The notes: a model not told the origin generated them from the sequence alone. 64,000 nucleotides of DNA from DAOTWA01 sp034435955 (GCA_034435955.1 DAOTWA010000031.1:4410-68409); one strand, 5' to 3'; positions 55,689 to 64,000 are shown, counted from the stretch's first letter. Program-made: numbers and translations.

Positions 55689-56798
55689 TTATTCCTCCGA
55701 TGCTGTTCCTCTTGTTATGATCAAAATGACCGTGCGGTTTCGCATTCTATTTGATGGGCTGTTGTTCGGGTAAGGTGCGGGTAGATCGCCGGCATCTCGT
55801 ATAACAAAGGTACTCGCCGGAATTTGCGATGTGGAGGTGATGTGTTTGACTACAGCCAATGCTCGCTGGATGTCTAACAGTGTTGCCGTTTGTTCGATAT
55901 CATCGGTGAAGCCGTACACCGCTATTTCGATTTGCCCCACAAATGGCTCGAGCTGGTAAGCAAGGTCCGATAATGTTTGTTTGCCTTCCGCGCTAAGGAC
56001 TTGATCGTACTTAAATAGTCCATTCTCGAAGATTAATTTTAGAGACCCATCCAAGGCAACTTTTCGAATTCCTGGGAGGTCAATGGATATCTCGGGGAAG
56101 GTTGGTTGTGGAGTGGGTGTCGTAGTATGGATGAATGATTCTTCCAGAAGGTTTGCCTGGGTGGATAGCTCCTGTAAGCTACTTTTCACCGATGCGATTT
56201 CATTCAATAACGTAATAGAACTCTTATCAATATCTTTCTTGATTTGAGAGGTGATTTGCTCAATAGATTCAGGTGAGGTGGAAGAATACTCATGAATTAT
56301 TAAAGGTCTTGCCTGTTGAATCAAAAGAGAGTCCACACGTGATATCGATCGCGTTGCTCTTCTCAGCTCGAGCGATATTCCTGTTAGAAAGACCAAGATT
56401 GTTATCAATAAACTCCCCAATAGGATAGGTATTAGCTTTGGTTTATTACCTTTTTTTCTCTTTCGGCTTTCAATCACATTTAAGGCCGCCCGAGCGTTTT
56501 GGTGATTTGGATTTTCTGCTAAAATCCGTTCCCAAATTTCTTTCGCCTCTTCCAATCGTCCTTGCTGAGCCAGTACCCGAGCCAGGAGATCAAAGTTTTC
56601 TTCTGAAGGATCCGATTGAACGAGTTTCCGAAGTATGGATTCCGCCGAAGGTAAATCTCCACCTTGTGCAAGCTGAATCGCAGACAAATAGTCCAACCTC
56701 AGTAGTGAGGTATTTATCTGCAATAGTGCCTGATCTAAATCGGCGTAATGGGTATGTCTGTCTGAATTATTGTGATTTGGCTCAAAATATTTATTCAT
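55689..56798 (-). CDS. TPR / transmembrane / OmpA-like domain protein
   Basis: 369 residues. TPR-like helices (about 35-110, with DLLARVLAQQGRLEEAKEIW) lie on the cytoplasmic side, then one membrane helix (121-144) and a coiled coil (180-222). A Thr/Pro linker follows, then an OmpA-like domain (255-365) with VLSAEGKQTLSDLAYQL and SNRMRNRTVILII. OmpA-like domains often bind peptidoglycan, so the protein could link a cytoplasmic partner to the cell wall. Six bases separate it from the Hsp70 gene, and its stop abuts the Clp start. No known single-protein match is recognised. Confidence 0.75.
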   Translation of the reverse strand: MNKYFEPNHNNSDRHTHYADLDQALLQINTSLLRLDYLSAIQLAQGGDLPSAESILRKLVQSDPSEENFDLLARVLAQQGRLEEAKEIWERILAENPNHQNARAALNVIESRKRKKGNKPKLIPILLGSLLITILVFLTGISLELRRATRSISRVDSLLIQQARPLIIHEYSSTSPESIEQITSQIKKDIDKSSITLLNEIASVKSSLQELSTQANLLEESFIHTTTPTPQPTFPEISIDLPGIRKVALDGSLKLIFENGLFKYDQVLSAEGKQTLSDLAYQLEPFVGQIEIAVYGFTDDIEQTATLLDIQRALAVVKHITSTSQIPASTFVIRDAGDLPAPYPNNSPSNRMRNRTVILIITRGTASEE

Positions 56799-56804
56799 TT
56801 GCCC

Positions 56805-59288
56805 CTACCGGATGACCGTCGATCCAAAACCTTGAGCAATCTTCCTGGCTTCATCTTCTGGAAGCAGGGTAAACAATTGCCGGTTTACACGGATAAGATG
56901 ATTTAAGTCTTCGTTTTGGATTGCCCGCCGACCATCTGCCAATAAACTTAGGGCTTGATTTCGGTCTTGCATCATATCTAGATCTTTCTCAAACGATTGG
57001 AATATGTAGATGTGAAACTCGAGTCGTGTCCATAATATGGAATAACGGAACTCCACCATATCTTCGATTTTCTTACGAAGTACATCTGTATCTTTGGAGT
57101 GGATAGCCTGGTTAATTTCTGCTTCTAGCTCTGCTTTTTTCTTATTGGCAGCGCTATCACCCCATTGGAGGACAACATAACCTGTCCGATCAACTTCTTC
57201 TTTCGCTTCCTTGATTAGAGCGGGCCACTCAATAAATGCTTCTAACTGATCCAATAGGACTTTAAACTCAATTAAACGGGCCTGCGCTTCATTTGCTGAT
57301 CCAGACTCGCCGCGCGAGACGGAGAGTAATCTGTCGAGCTCTTGCGTCCTTTGATGATCTTGAATTTCTCGCAGCTTTTCTTGAGCCTGCAAATCGCCGG
57401 ATTGCTCAATTTGCTTTTGAAGATCGACGAACCGCCCTTTTTGTGTCTTATAATCTTCTATCATTGCGTCAAAATCCACCGGGGTTTTTATTTTGAGATC
57501 GATTACTTTTTCATACTCCTCATCTAATATCGGGAGGTATGCTCTTGTTGTCACCAAGCGATTTTCATCAATTTCCAAGGTGACTTCCACTTCGCTGCCT
57601 GCAGGTATATCTCGCCGTATTTTTACCGCTTCGATAGTGAGGTGTCCGATACAAAAATTGCGATCCGCTTTTTTATTTTCACCCTCTATCACTGGGATAC
57701 GAATCAAGTTACCGGATTCACCACGTCTAACACTTATGGATGTGCGTAATATCTCTTTACGCCGAACGGGTAAAGAATCTCCTTTCTGAAAGTAAAAAAG
57801 TGCATTGTTGTTCGCTAAAGCAATTCCAACCGAGTGAACCAGCGGTGGATTAGCTGGTGTATTCCCAATGGTATAAGACAACTCGTCTGGTATGACCTCA
57901 AGCACTGAACCTTGTTGGTTGTAAAGATAAATTTTGAAAATATTGCGTATACCCTTATCCGCTAGTAACGTTGTCATGAAAGTGCCGTTGGGCTGTAATG
58001 GAATCCGACCGCTTTTCCATTGTGGGCGGCTGAATTCGATAGTGTAGCCAGATATTTCAACTCCATTGGGAGGAATCACTTTTCCTCCTACAATAGGTTG
58101 ATCGTCAATACTGATCGGTTGGTACTCTAACTCAATTCTAAATTGGCTCGGGGAAACTGCTGGGTAAATTTTTGTATCCAACCTTTGTGTCCCTGCAAAG
58201 ATAGCTGCGCCTTGGGCAACAACTGTGAATGGATCTATCCGCGTCTCAAATGGAATTCCCAGACCTTCTATTGGATCTCTAAGAACTTCTTTCAGATATG
58301 GAGCTCTTGTTGGGCCACCAACCAAGATTAATTTCTCGACATCTCCCGGCGTCAATCTTGATTGTGATAGAACATCTTTACAGATGCTTACTGTACGAAT
58401 AATTAATGATTCAGCTATCTTCGCCACCTCTCCTCGTGTTAGTTTAATCTCAGCATCACAATCTAAATCTCGAAATACTTGATCTAAGTAAATCACCGCT
58501 TCTTCGGAGACAGAAAGACGTATCTTCGCTTCTTCTGTTTTTAATTTTAAAATAGCTAGCTCTTTCTGCCATCTATCTCGATTTTCTTGGGTAAAGTCGC
58601 GAAGCCCCATCTTTTCTCGAACGACTGGAATTATCAGGTCGTTAATGATTTTTTCATCGATATTCTTTCCTCCGAGATGATTATCGCCGCCGTGATTAAC
58701 CACTCTCAATATTCCATCACGCATATTAATCAATGCAGCATCAAAAGTCCCCCCGCCCAAGTCATAGACTAACCAATATATCTTGTCATTTGGATTTTGG
58801 AATCCGTAAGCCATTGCGGCAGCGATAGGTTCCTGTAATAAAGGGGTTACTTCGAAACCCGCAAGCCTTGCAGCTCTCTGAGTTGCATCGCATTGGGGTA
58901 ATTCAAATGCCGCCGGTACGGTGATAACAGCCGCCCGAATTTCCTCTTGAAGATCAACGCTCGCCGATTTCCGCAACACTTTAAGAACTTCAGCCGACAG
59001 TTCCTCAGGGGTCATCTGGCGTCCGGATTTCGGAAATTTATAGAGATAATCGGTGCCCATGTTCCGTTTGAATTCAACATGTGTGTCACCGTCATTTATA
59101 TCAGTTGGGATTTTTGCTTCCCGTCCAACATATAATCTATTGTTCTTGGTTATTCTCACCGCTGAAGGGATAAACTCCATTTGAGTATCATTATCTCGAA
59201 TAATCTTCGCACTGATTCCTTCAAGAACGGCGATTTCACTATTGGTGGTTCCCAAATCGATTCCAACGTCAATCGTGGTCCTGGTCAT
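56805..59288 (-). CDS. Hsp70/DnaK-like chaperone with an extra domain before the substrate-binding region
   Basis: 827 residues, ATG preceded by GAGGGG. The ATPase domain is intact: VGIDLGTTNSEIAV (8-21), VYDLGGGTFDAAL (174-186) and LILVGGPTRAPYLKEVL (320-336). About 100 residues (380-480) that look like a beta-rich inserted domain precede a recognisable substrate-binding beta region (485-600) containing IPVIEGENKKADRNFCIGHL. A long helical tail runs to 827, about 190 residues more than E. coli DnaK. It is not the housekeeping DnaK by layout. It is flanked by GrpE-like and envelope-linked genes. Confidence 0.88.
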   Translation of the reverse strand: MTRTTIDVGIDLGTTNSEIAVLEGISAKIIRDNDTQMEFIPSAVRITKNNRLYVGREAKIPTDINDGDTHVEFKRNMGTDYLYKFPKSGRQMTPEELSAEVLKVLRKSASVDLQEEIRAAVITVPAAFELPQCDATQRAARLAGFEVTPLLQEPIAAAMAYGFQNPNDKIYWLVYDLGGGTFDAALINMRDGILRVVNHGGDNHLGGKNIDEKIINDLIIPVVREKMGLRDFTQENRDRWQKELAILKLKTEEAKIRLSVSEEAVIYLDQVFRDLDCDAEIKLTRGEVAKIAESLIIRTVSICKDVLSQSRLTPGDVEKLILVGGPTRAPYLKEVLRDPIEGLGIPFETRIDPFTVVAQGAAIFAGTQRLDTKIYPAVSPSQFRIELEYQPISIDDQPIVGGKVIPPNGVEISGYTIEFSRPQWKSGRIPLQPNGTFMTTLLADKGIRNIFKIYLYNQQGSVLEVIPDELSYTIGNTPANPPLVHSVGIALANNNALFYFQKGDSLPVRRKEILRTSISVRRGESGNLIRIPVIEGENKKADRNFCIGHLTIEAVKIRRDIPAGSEVEVTLEIDENRLVTTRAYLPILDEEYEKVIDLKIKTPVDFDAMIEDYKTQKGRFVDLQKQIEQSGDLQAQEKLREIQDHQRTQELDRLLSVSRGESGSANEAQARLIEFKVLLDQLEAFIEWPALIKEAKEEVDRTGYVVLQWGDSAANKKKAELEAEINQAIHSKDTDVLRKKIEDMVEFRYSILWTRLEFHIYIFQSFEKDLDMMQDRNQALSLLADGRRAIQNEDLNHLIRVNRQLFTLLPEDEARKIAQGFGSTVIR

Positions 59289-59298
59289 GTTTTCCCCT

Positions 59299-59901
59299 CT
59301 AATATTCTTTGATGTTGTTACTTGATAGCATTCCGCCGTCCCCCTTATCGGGGATCCCTATTACGACCTCGCCTTGCTGTATTAACTGGCCATTGTAATA
59401 AATTGACGGTTTAATCGTTTCAATAATCGTTTCGAACACCAGCCCCGGGGAAGTTTCAGTGGCGATGACCCGTTCAGCTAGGCCAGTGAAATACCTCTGA
59501 TTTGTTCGATCCACTATTTGTATACCTGCCTGCTGTAAGGAATCCAATGTTGCTTGAAGGGGACGAAAGGCACGGCGCATCTCTTCTCTCGGTTCCTGAC
59601 TTCCAGGTGTTAACATCCGCTGCCTGGATCGCCATACACCGGTCGCTACTTCTGCAAGTAGCCGAAAAATCTCGAACTCCGAATCCGATTCCTGACGTTG
59701 CGGCGCCCTCCCTCTAATTTGTTTGTTATTTATGGATTCTATAACTTCGTAGATGAGTTGAAGGTTGTTCTTATTCTCTTCAATGGCTAATTCATGGTTA
59801 ATTACAGGTATGCGGAATTCTTTTGGCTGCTTGACTTGACGTATTGCTGCAGCGATGTTTCTACTGTGTTTCGGTGGATGTTTATGCCGCTTTTTACCCA
59901 T
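59299..59901 (-). CDS. GrpE-like nucleotide exchange factor
   Basis: 200 residues from the ATG at 59901, with GAGGAG eleven bases upstream; in-frame starts at 59925 and 60006 would overlap or extend into the kinase gene end. A basic N-terminus is followed by helices. The C-terminal RPLQATLDSLQQAGIQIVD and LVFETIIETIKPSIYYNGQL, ending in VVIGIP, resemble the beta-wing of GrpE. GrpE exchanges ADP for ATP on Hsp70. The similarity is moderate, and the placement ten bases before the Hsp70 gene is the stronger argument. Confidence 0.65.
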   Translation of the reverse strand: MGKKRHKHPPKHSRNIAAAIRQVKQPKEFRIPVINHELAIEENKNNLQLIYEVIESINNKQIRGRAPQRQESDSEFEIFRLLAEVATGVWRSRQRMLTPGSQEPREEMRRAFRPLQATLDSLQQAGIQIVDRTNQRYFTGLAERVIATETSPGLVFETIIETIKPSIYYNGQLIQQGEVVIGIPDKGDGGMLSSNNIKEY

Positions 59902-59962
59902 GGGGTCTTTTTCTCCTCTTTTCATTGACTGCGAATGGATTTCACAATTCCGCGAGAACCAT

Positions 59963-61060
59963 TTATCCCGACAGCCCTTTTCGCCATAATCCAACAAGAT
60001 ATTCATATCGTTCTCGCAAAGAGGGCAAAATTCGAAACGCTTGCTCCATCATTTGTGCAGCTTCTTCTAGGCGATTAGGATTTTTAGATAACTCAATTGC
60101 CTTTGAACACAATTGATTAGCTTGGTCTTCCGTTCCTTGCTGAATCAGATCGCTTAAGCCTGACCGATTATTTTTGTAATGTTCAAAATCTGACTTGGTC
60201 CCGATATTATGCTGCCAGACGCATAGGTCCTTTTGTAACGCCATTGCATTAGAATATCGTTTAGCAGGGTCAATTTCTAAACATTTGGCAATAATTTCCT
60301 CAAGATATTGATCAACCTGAGAGTTGATCTTCGATGGTGATGTAACTTCACTTTGAAAGTCAATCAGGCCTATCTCTTCTGATTCACTCAAGTTACGGAA
60401 CGGGAATTCGTCGGTAAGCAGAAGGTAAAAAATGCATCCAATCGCCCAAACGTCTCCTGCACACGAATCGCACCGATAGTCGGCGAAGACTTCTGGAGGC
60501 TTATATACTAGAGTCCCCCGCGCCGAAGCCAATAGTGTCAACGGATTAACCCGCTTTGCAAGCCCAAAATCGCTGATTCGTAGACGGATATGGTCCCCAT
60601 CATATCCGACCAAAATATTTTGGGGCTTGATATCTCTATGGACAATCGGGGGATCTGAGCTGTGAGCTAATGATAACCCCTGGCAAATCTGAGAGACAAG
60701 ATTAACCACTGTTTCTACTGGCATCGGTTGATCGGAATGTGACAACCAGTAATTTTCCAAACTGCCCCCTGGAACATACTCCATGGTGAAATACCCGTAA
60801 GACAGATTATCCAAATCGAATAGATTTGCATCAAAGACCCGGACAATATTCGGGTGGCCAATTTTAGAAAGCAGTAAGGCCTCACCGAGCATCTCCTGAG
60901 TTCCTTTCAAGGTCATCCCAGGTGTTTTAAACACCTTCATCGCCTGGCGGCCCAAAAAGCGATGCTTGACGCGATACACCTCGGCAAATGCACCTTCGCC
61001 AAGCAGACGCTCAACTTGGTATGTATCGCGGATGACATGACCTTCTTGAAGTATGCTCAT
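59963..61060 (-). CDS. Hanks-type serine/threonine protein kinase
   Basis: 365 residues. The kinase domain (about 14-280) shows GEGAFAEVY (21-29), the ATP-binding Lys42 in AMKVFK, HRDIKPQN (141-148), DFG (164-166) and KPPE in place of the APE motif (187-190). All catalytic residues are present. The C-terminal 80 residues are helical and have no transmembrane segment, unlike PknB-type kinases, so the enzyme is cytoplasmic. It lies between the J-like membrane protein and GrpE. Likely targets are neighbouring chaperone or envelope components (inference). Confidence 0.9.
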   Translation of the reverse strand: MSILQEGHVIRDTYQVERLLGEGAFAEVYRVKHRFLGRQAMKVFKTPGMTLKGTQEMLGEALLLSKIGHPNIVRVFDANLFDLDNLSYGYFTMEYVPGGSLENYWLSHSDQPMPVETVVNLVSQICQGLSLAHSSDPPIVHRDIKPQNILVGYDGDHIRLRISDFGLAKRVNPLTLLASARGTLVYKPPEVFADYRCDSCAGDVWAIGCIFYLLLTDEFPFRNLSESEEIGLIDFQSEVTSPSKINSQVDQYLEEIIAKCLEIDPAKRYSNAMALQKDLCVWQHNIGTKSDFEHYKNNRSGLSDLIQQGTEDQANQLCSKAIELSKNPNRLEEAAQMMEQAFRILPSLRERYEYLVGLWRKGLSG

Positions 61061-61104
61061 ATCACTTCAAATGTAATGTGCGACTGGTGACTGCCTTACC
61101 CGAA

Positions 61105-63495
61105 TTAGGGACTGGCAATAATTGGGATTTCATCCAGATTAAAATTTTCCTCCAAGATCAGGAATTGGGAGGCGGCCCAACCTTTTACTTTCTCACCGCC
61201 AAAAATCGTTTCGATCTTTAAAAATGATCCATCTGAAATTCGACCAATTACGACAACGCAATCGTTAGGTACGATTCCTGCAATCACAGGATATTCCGTC
61301 CCGGGACCCTGCCGAACATTTAAATTCACCGTAGAGCATGCTGATATCTGAACCGGGGTGGGCATGATTGTTACTGTAGGTCTATGCAATGTCGGGGAGC
61401 TTACTTTGGTTGGCACGCTCGTGACCACACGTGTTATGTATCTTGTTGGAGCCGCATAATTCGACCCATTTTCCGGCGAATTATTTGCACCCGCCAGAAA
61501 AACAACTAAACAGATAAATGCCAGAAAAATCACCCAGGCAACGGTTACAATTTTGTCTTTTGATGTTTCTTTACGAGTAGTCCGGGTCATTCTACTTGAT
61601 GGCGTTGCAGGTGTATGGCGGGTAGACTGACCGAGTGTAGTCGGCTTTGTTCCAGACGGAAATTCAACGACCATTCTGGACCGAGGAATATCAAATTCCA
61701 TGTCCCTCAGAATATTCAGCACTGTAGCCAAATTACTTTTGGCTATTTTATTGCTTTGGTTTAATTGCCCGGACGTGTAGAAATGGTTTTGGGCGGCCAC
61801 TAATTTTTCTTTGATTTCAGACCGCCTTCTTTCTCTCTCATTCTGATCTATTTTTTGACATTCAGAGCAGATGATTGCTTTTGTGTTTGAAACTTGGATG
61901 ATGTAATATCCGCCTGATATCGTACGGCCGCAAGCCATGCATTCAATCATCCATCTACGCCCCCAGTAGTCTACAGTATTGGTTATAATCGCATTTGCAG
62001 TGATATTAAAACCGGTTGAAGGATTTCTTGCGCGGTTTCGGATGTTGATGACTGATGTCCGTTCCCTTTGCGCCAGTTGATAACCAGCATCGAGGTGTTG
62101 AAGACCTAATAAATTCATGCAGAAAGAAAGTGCAGTGGATATACATTGTGCAGCTGTTCCCCCTGACGGATATTCTTGTTCGAGTAATTGTAATAAAATT
62201 TGCTGTGCTTTTTCTAATCGCCCTTGTTGACAATGGTCATATGCAGTTTCGAGTAATGTTAGTATTCTTTCAGAAAGGCTGAAGTACCCAGTTGTATGCC
62301 AATAATTGCCATTGTTTGCCTCCTCAGTTACTCTATTGATAATATCGTTAATCCGATCCATATCTTTTTGAGCCATTCCATGAATTTTTATCTGGGCGAG
62401 CAATGATAGTGCTGACTGGTAATCATCGGTCTTTCTGTAGTAAGCGAGAATGCCATCAATACAGGCGTCTACAAATTCTTCATAAGCCACATTCCTCACC
62501 ATCGAATCTTGTGGAAGGAGAGCGTCTATGATTTTCAATTGTGGGGAACATTGGGCAATTAATAATTCTGTAGTCTTATTTGCGTGAATTCCGTCTGTTT
62601 CAAATTGAGACCGGCTTGCTTCACAAAATGACTTTACCCGATCGCGTATCGGTCCTAATAATCTCCCAATCGTATTCTCAACGCTTTTTAGGGTAATGTT
62701 TGATGCTTCTATTAAATTTATATGGCGCCATGCATCATTTTCTCGATTTTGCTCTATGAGCTGAATAAACAACCTGGCATGTAGACACAGCAAAAATCCA
62801 GGAAGTGCAGCGCGCAATCGCCTAGCACTCCCCGTAGTTAATTGAGGATCATCAATTTCTCGGATTCTGGCAATGACCAGATCCCAAAACTTGTCATTCT
62901 CCTGAACATTGTGCCAGTAAGTATATGTTGCTGCCCAAAATTCTTTTGCCTGCACGGCTAATTCAGGTTTTGATCCATTTGCAATCATGTACTGCTCTAG
63001 TTCTAATGCGGCTGCATGGGTTAAAACCGCAAGATTATGTATTGCATATCCTGTCTCATCAGATTCCTCCTTCAACTTCCAATATTCAATCTGTCGAGTT
63101 AATCCAGCAAGTCCAGAGAGGTTCTTTGGGGGTGAATCTGTGCTATTTACCCATATCCAAAAAAATTCATGGAACAATCTGGTTAGTGGGTCTTGTATGT
63201 CCCTAACGATTTTGCCGATCTCAGAAGTTTCCACAGTATTTCTAAGAGCAACATAGCACCCAGGCCCATGAGACAAAGGTGCACCAGTGCGGGATGCAAT
63301 TTCAGCCATCTGTTGGCGCTTATTAATTTCCCGAGCTGAAGACCAGACCGGGAGTTGTAGAATCTGAAAAGCGTTTGTTCGATATAGAGAAATTTGAGCA
63401 AATTCTTCTAATCGAACCATTGTATCCTGGGTATCAATTGGTGGTGCTTGAGTAGTCGGATCAGGGGCCATAAGGTCCTTCACAAGGAAAGACAA
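61105..63495 (-). CDS. J-domain-like / zinc ribbon / transmembrane / SH3 protein
   Basis: 796 residues, ATG preceded by GAAGGA. Residues 38-118 (NAFQILQLPVWSSAREINKR and a later DPLTRLFHEFFWIW) look like a degenerate J-domain without the HPD motif. A long helical-repeat region follows, then a two-CxxC zinc ribbon (CMAC near 520, CSEC near 542), a membrane helix (about 647-667) and a C-terminal bacterial SH3 domain (about 718-785, VNLNVRQGPGTEYPVIAGIV). The N-terminus would be cytoplasmic and the SH3 domain outside at the wall. It is the first gene of the chaperone operon. The J-like call is by eye and needs a structural check. Confidence 0.7.
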   Translation of the reverse strand: MSFLVKDLMAPDPTTQAPPIDTQDTMVRLEEFAQISLYRTNAFQILQLPVWSSAREINKRQQMAEIASRTGAPLSHGPGCYVALRNTVETSEIGKIVRDIQDPLTRLFHEFFWIWVNSTDSPPKNLSGLAGLTRQIEYWKLKEESDETGYAIHNLAVLTHAAALELEQYMIANGSKPELAVQAKEFWAATYTYWHNVQENDKFWDLVIARIREIDDPQLTTGSARRLRAALPGFLLCLHARLFIQLIEQNRENDAWRHINLIEASNITLKSVENTIGRLLGPIRDRVKSFCEASRSQFETDGIHANKTTELLIAQCSPQLKIIDALLPQDSMVRNVAYEEFVDACIDGILAYYRKTDDYQSALSLLAQIKIHGMAQKDMDRINDIINRVTEEANNGNYWHTTGYFSLSERILTLLETAYDHCQQGRLEKAQQILLQLLEQEYPSGGTAAQCISTALSFCMNLLGLQHLDAGYQLAQRERTSVINIRNRARNPSTGFNITANAIITNTVDYWGRRWMIECMACGRTISGGYYIIQVSNTKAIICSECQKIDQNERERRRSEIKEKLVAAQNHFYTSGQLNQSNKIAKSNLATVLNILRDMEFDIPRSRMVVEFPSGTKPTTLGQSTRHTPATPSSRMTRTTRKETSKDKIVTVAWVIFLAFICLVVFLAGANNSPENGSNYAAPTRYITRVVTSVPTKVSSPTLHRPTVTIMPTPVQISACSTVNLNVRQGPGTEYPVIAGIVPNDCVVVIGRISDGSFLKIETIFGGEKVKGWAASQFLILEENFNLDEIPIIASP

Positions 63496-63899
63496 GTGGA
63501 AACATATGTTGTGTATTCAATGATGGTATGTGCCAATTTAGATTACATGCTAAATTGGTTATCAATAAACATACTGTTACTGTGCAATCACCGATATTTT
63601 TCCCACTTATGGAAACTCAATAATATTATAGCTCATCGTGTTTGACAGGCTATGACAATTATAGTGAATACCCAGGGCAGTTTTCTTTACGATATTGAAA
63701 GCTATGTTATGTCGACAATTATCAAAAAATGATAGATCATGGTCCTTTCAATGCTGATTCGGTTTTGCATAACCCCCCTGGATTGTAATCAATCGAAATA
63801 GGATTAATTTCTTTCCGGAATTTGCAGAAGAGGGAAAGACAAGACTTTGTGTAACACTTATCTGTTCATAAGCATCTATGATTGCACTGCAAAAACGAC
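63496..63899. other. AT-rich divergent intergenic region upstream of the chaperone operon
   Basis: The operon's promoter must lie here. A minus-strand TATAAT at 63625-63630 has no matching -35, so I do not call it. A small plus-strand ORF (63448-63645) is antisense to the gene start and has no features. No RNA gene seen. Confidence 0.4.
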
Positions 63900-63929
63900 C
63901 TGACAAAAACGGTCAAAGTTTAATATAAT
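63900..63929 (+). promoter_or_regulatory. sigma-70-type promoter at the right edge
   Basis: CTGACA (63900-63905) and a perfect TATAAT (63924-63929) with an 18-base spacer, reading out of the window. Confidence 0.55.
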
Positions 63930-63945
63930 GGGACGAACGTCCCAT
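63928..63945. promoter_or_regulatory. palindromic operator (TetR type) overlapping the promoter
   Basis: ATGGGACG-AA-CGTCCCAT: two perfect 8-bp arms around AA. It overlaps the -10 box and the expected transcription start, the usual place for a repressor. The GGGACGnnCGTCCC form resembles operators of TetR-family regulators, which is an inference from pattern only. Confidence 0.6.
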
Positions 63946-63967
63946 ACCATATTCGAAAAGCCGAAAC

Positions 63968-64000
63968 ATGTATCGAGCCAATTCGCGCCACCTGCAACCC
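63968..64000 (+). CDS. start of an ORF cut by the window edge
   Basis: ATG at 63968 lies 22 bases after the operator and begins MYRANSRHLQP before the sequence ends. The ribosome site is weak. Only its position after a good promoter and operator supports it. Confidence 0.3.
   Translation, partial: MYRANSRHLQP

Noticed and set aside
53424..63495. type VI secretion cluster
   Set aside because: A kinase, Clp ATPase and OmpA-like protein are present, but no sheath, tube, baseplate or TssJLM genes are seen.
63625..63630. minus-strand TATAAT as the promoter of the chaperone operon
   Set aside because: No -35 box at a workable distance; the nearest TTGTCA is 22 bases away.
63448..63645. 65-codon plus-strand ORF at the start of the chaperone operon
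   Set aside because: Antisense to a real gene start and the likely promoter region, with no recognisable features.

Overview
The window is a 64 kb piece of a GC-rich bacterial chromosome. It probably comes from a Chloroflexota (Anaerolineae-like) organism. This is inferred from the 7TM-GAF signalling proteins, the overall gene repertoire and the codon style; no rRNA or other phylogenetic marker lies in the window. The right-hand ~12 kb is visibly AT-rich and looks like acquired DNA.

Layout. 1-7.5 kb: a diguanylate cyclase (cut by the left edge), a SAM methyltransferase, a GH3-type acyl-adenylating enzyme and an HD-GYP c-di-GMP phosphodiesterase, all co-directional. 7.5-16 kb: mixed metabolic genes (LarA-like protein, stress protein, endonuclease V, xylulokinase, PfkB sugar kinase, UroD-family methyltransferase, SixA phosphatase) and a decayed MazF/antitoxin pair. 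16-28.5 kb (minus strand): a respiratory nitrate module, consisting of sensor kinase NarX-like, regulator NarL-like, terminator, pseudo-receiver protein, diheme cytochrome c, NarG, NarH, NarJ, NarI, NarK and an FmdE protein, with several ATGA stop/start overlaps. 28.6-44 kb: acyl-CoA catabolism, with a methylmalonate-semialdehyde-type dehydrogenase, CitE-like lyase, MaoC hydratase, three-subunit biotin-dependent acyl-CoA carboxylase, divergent thiolase plus OB-fold partner, ETF (FixA/FixB), ETF:quinone oxidoreductase (FixC/FixX), acyl-CoA dehydrogenase and a two-subunit CoA-transferase. The likely logic is that electrons from acyl-CoA oxidation pass through ETF and FixCX to quinol and then to NarGHI and nitrate. 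44-51 kb: proBA, a DMT exporter, a TauE/SafE permease, a Mth938-like protein, a tandem universal stress protein and a GH4 glycosidase.

51.3-64 kb: a putative genomic island. Its left edge is marked by the 3' half of a tRNA-Lys(CTT) gene, preceded by two 91-bp tandem repeats that contain pieces of the same tRNA end. Base composition changes at that point. A broken IS256-type element follows, then a tight six-gene minus-strand operon: a membrane-anchored protein with a J-domain-like N-terminus and an SH3 domain, a Ser/Thr kinase, a GrpE-like protein, an Hsp70 with an inserted domain, a TPR/transmembrane/OmpA-like protein, and a two-AAA+ Clp/Hsp100 ATPase with a mutated second Walker B. Together these look like a private J-protein/Hsp70/GrpE/Hsp100 machine tied to a kinase and the cell envelope. 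It is the best candidate here for an undescribed system. At the right edge a promoter with a TetR-type palindromic operator precedes an ORF that runs off the window.
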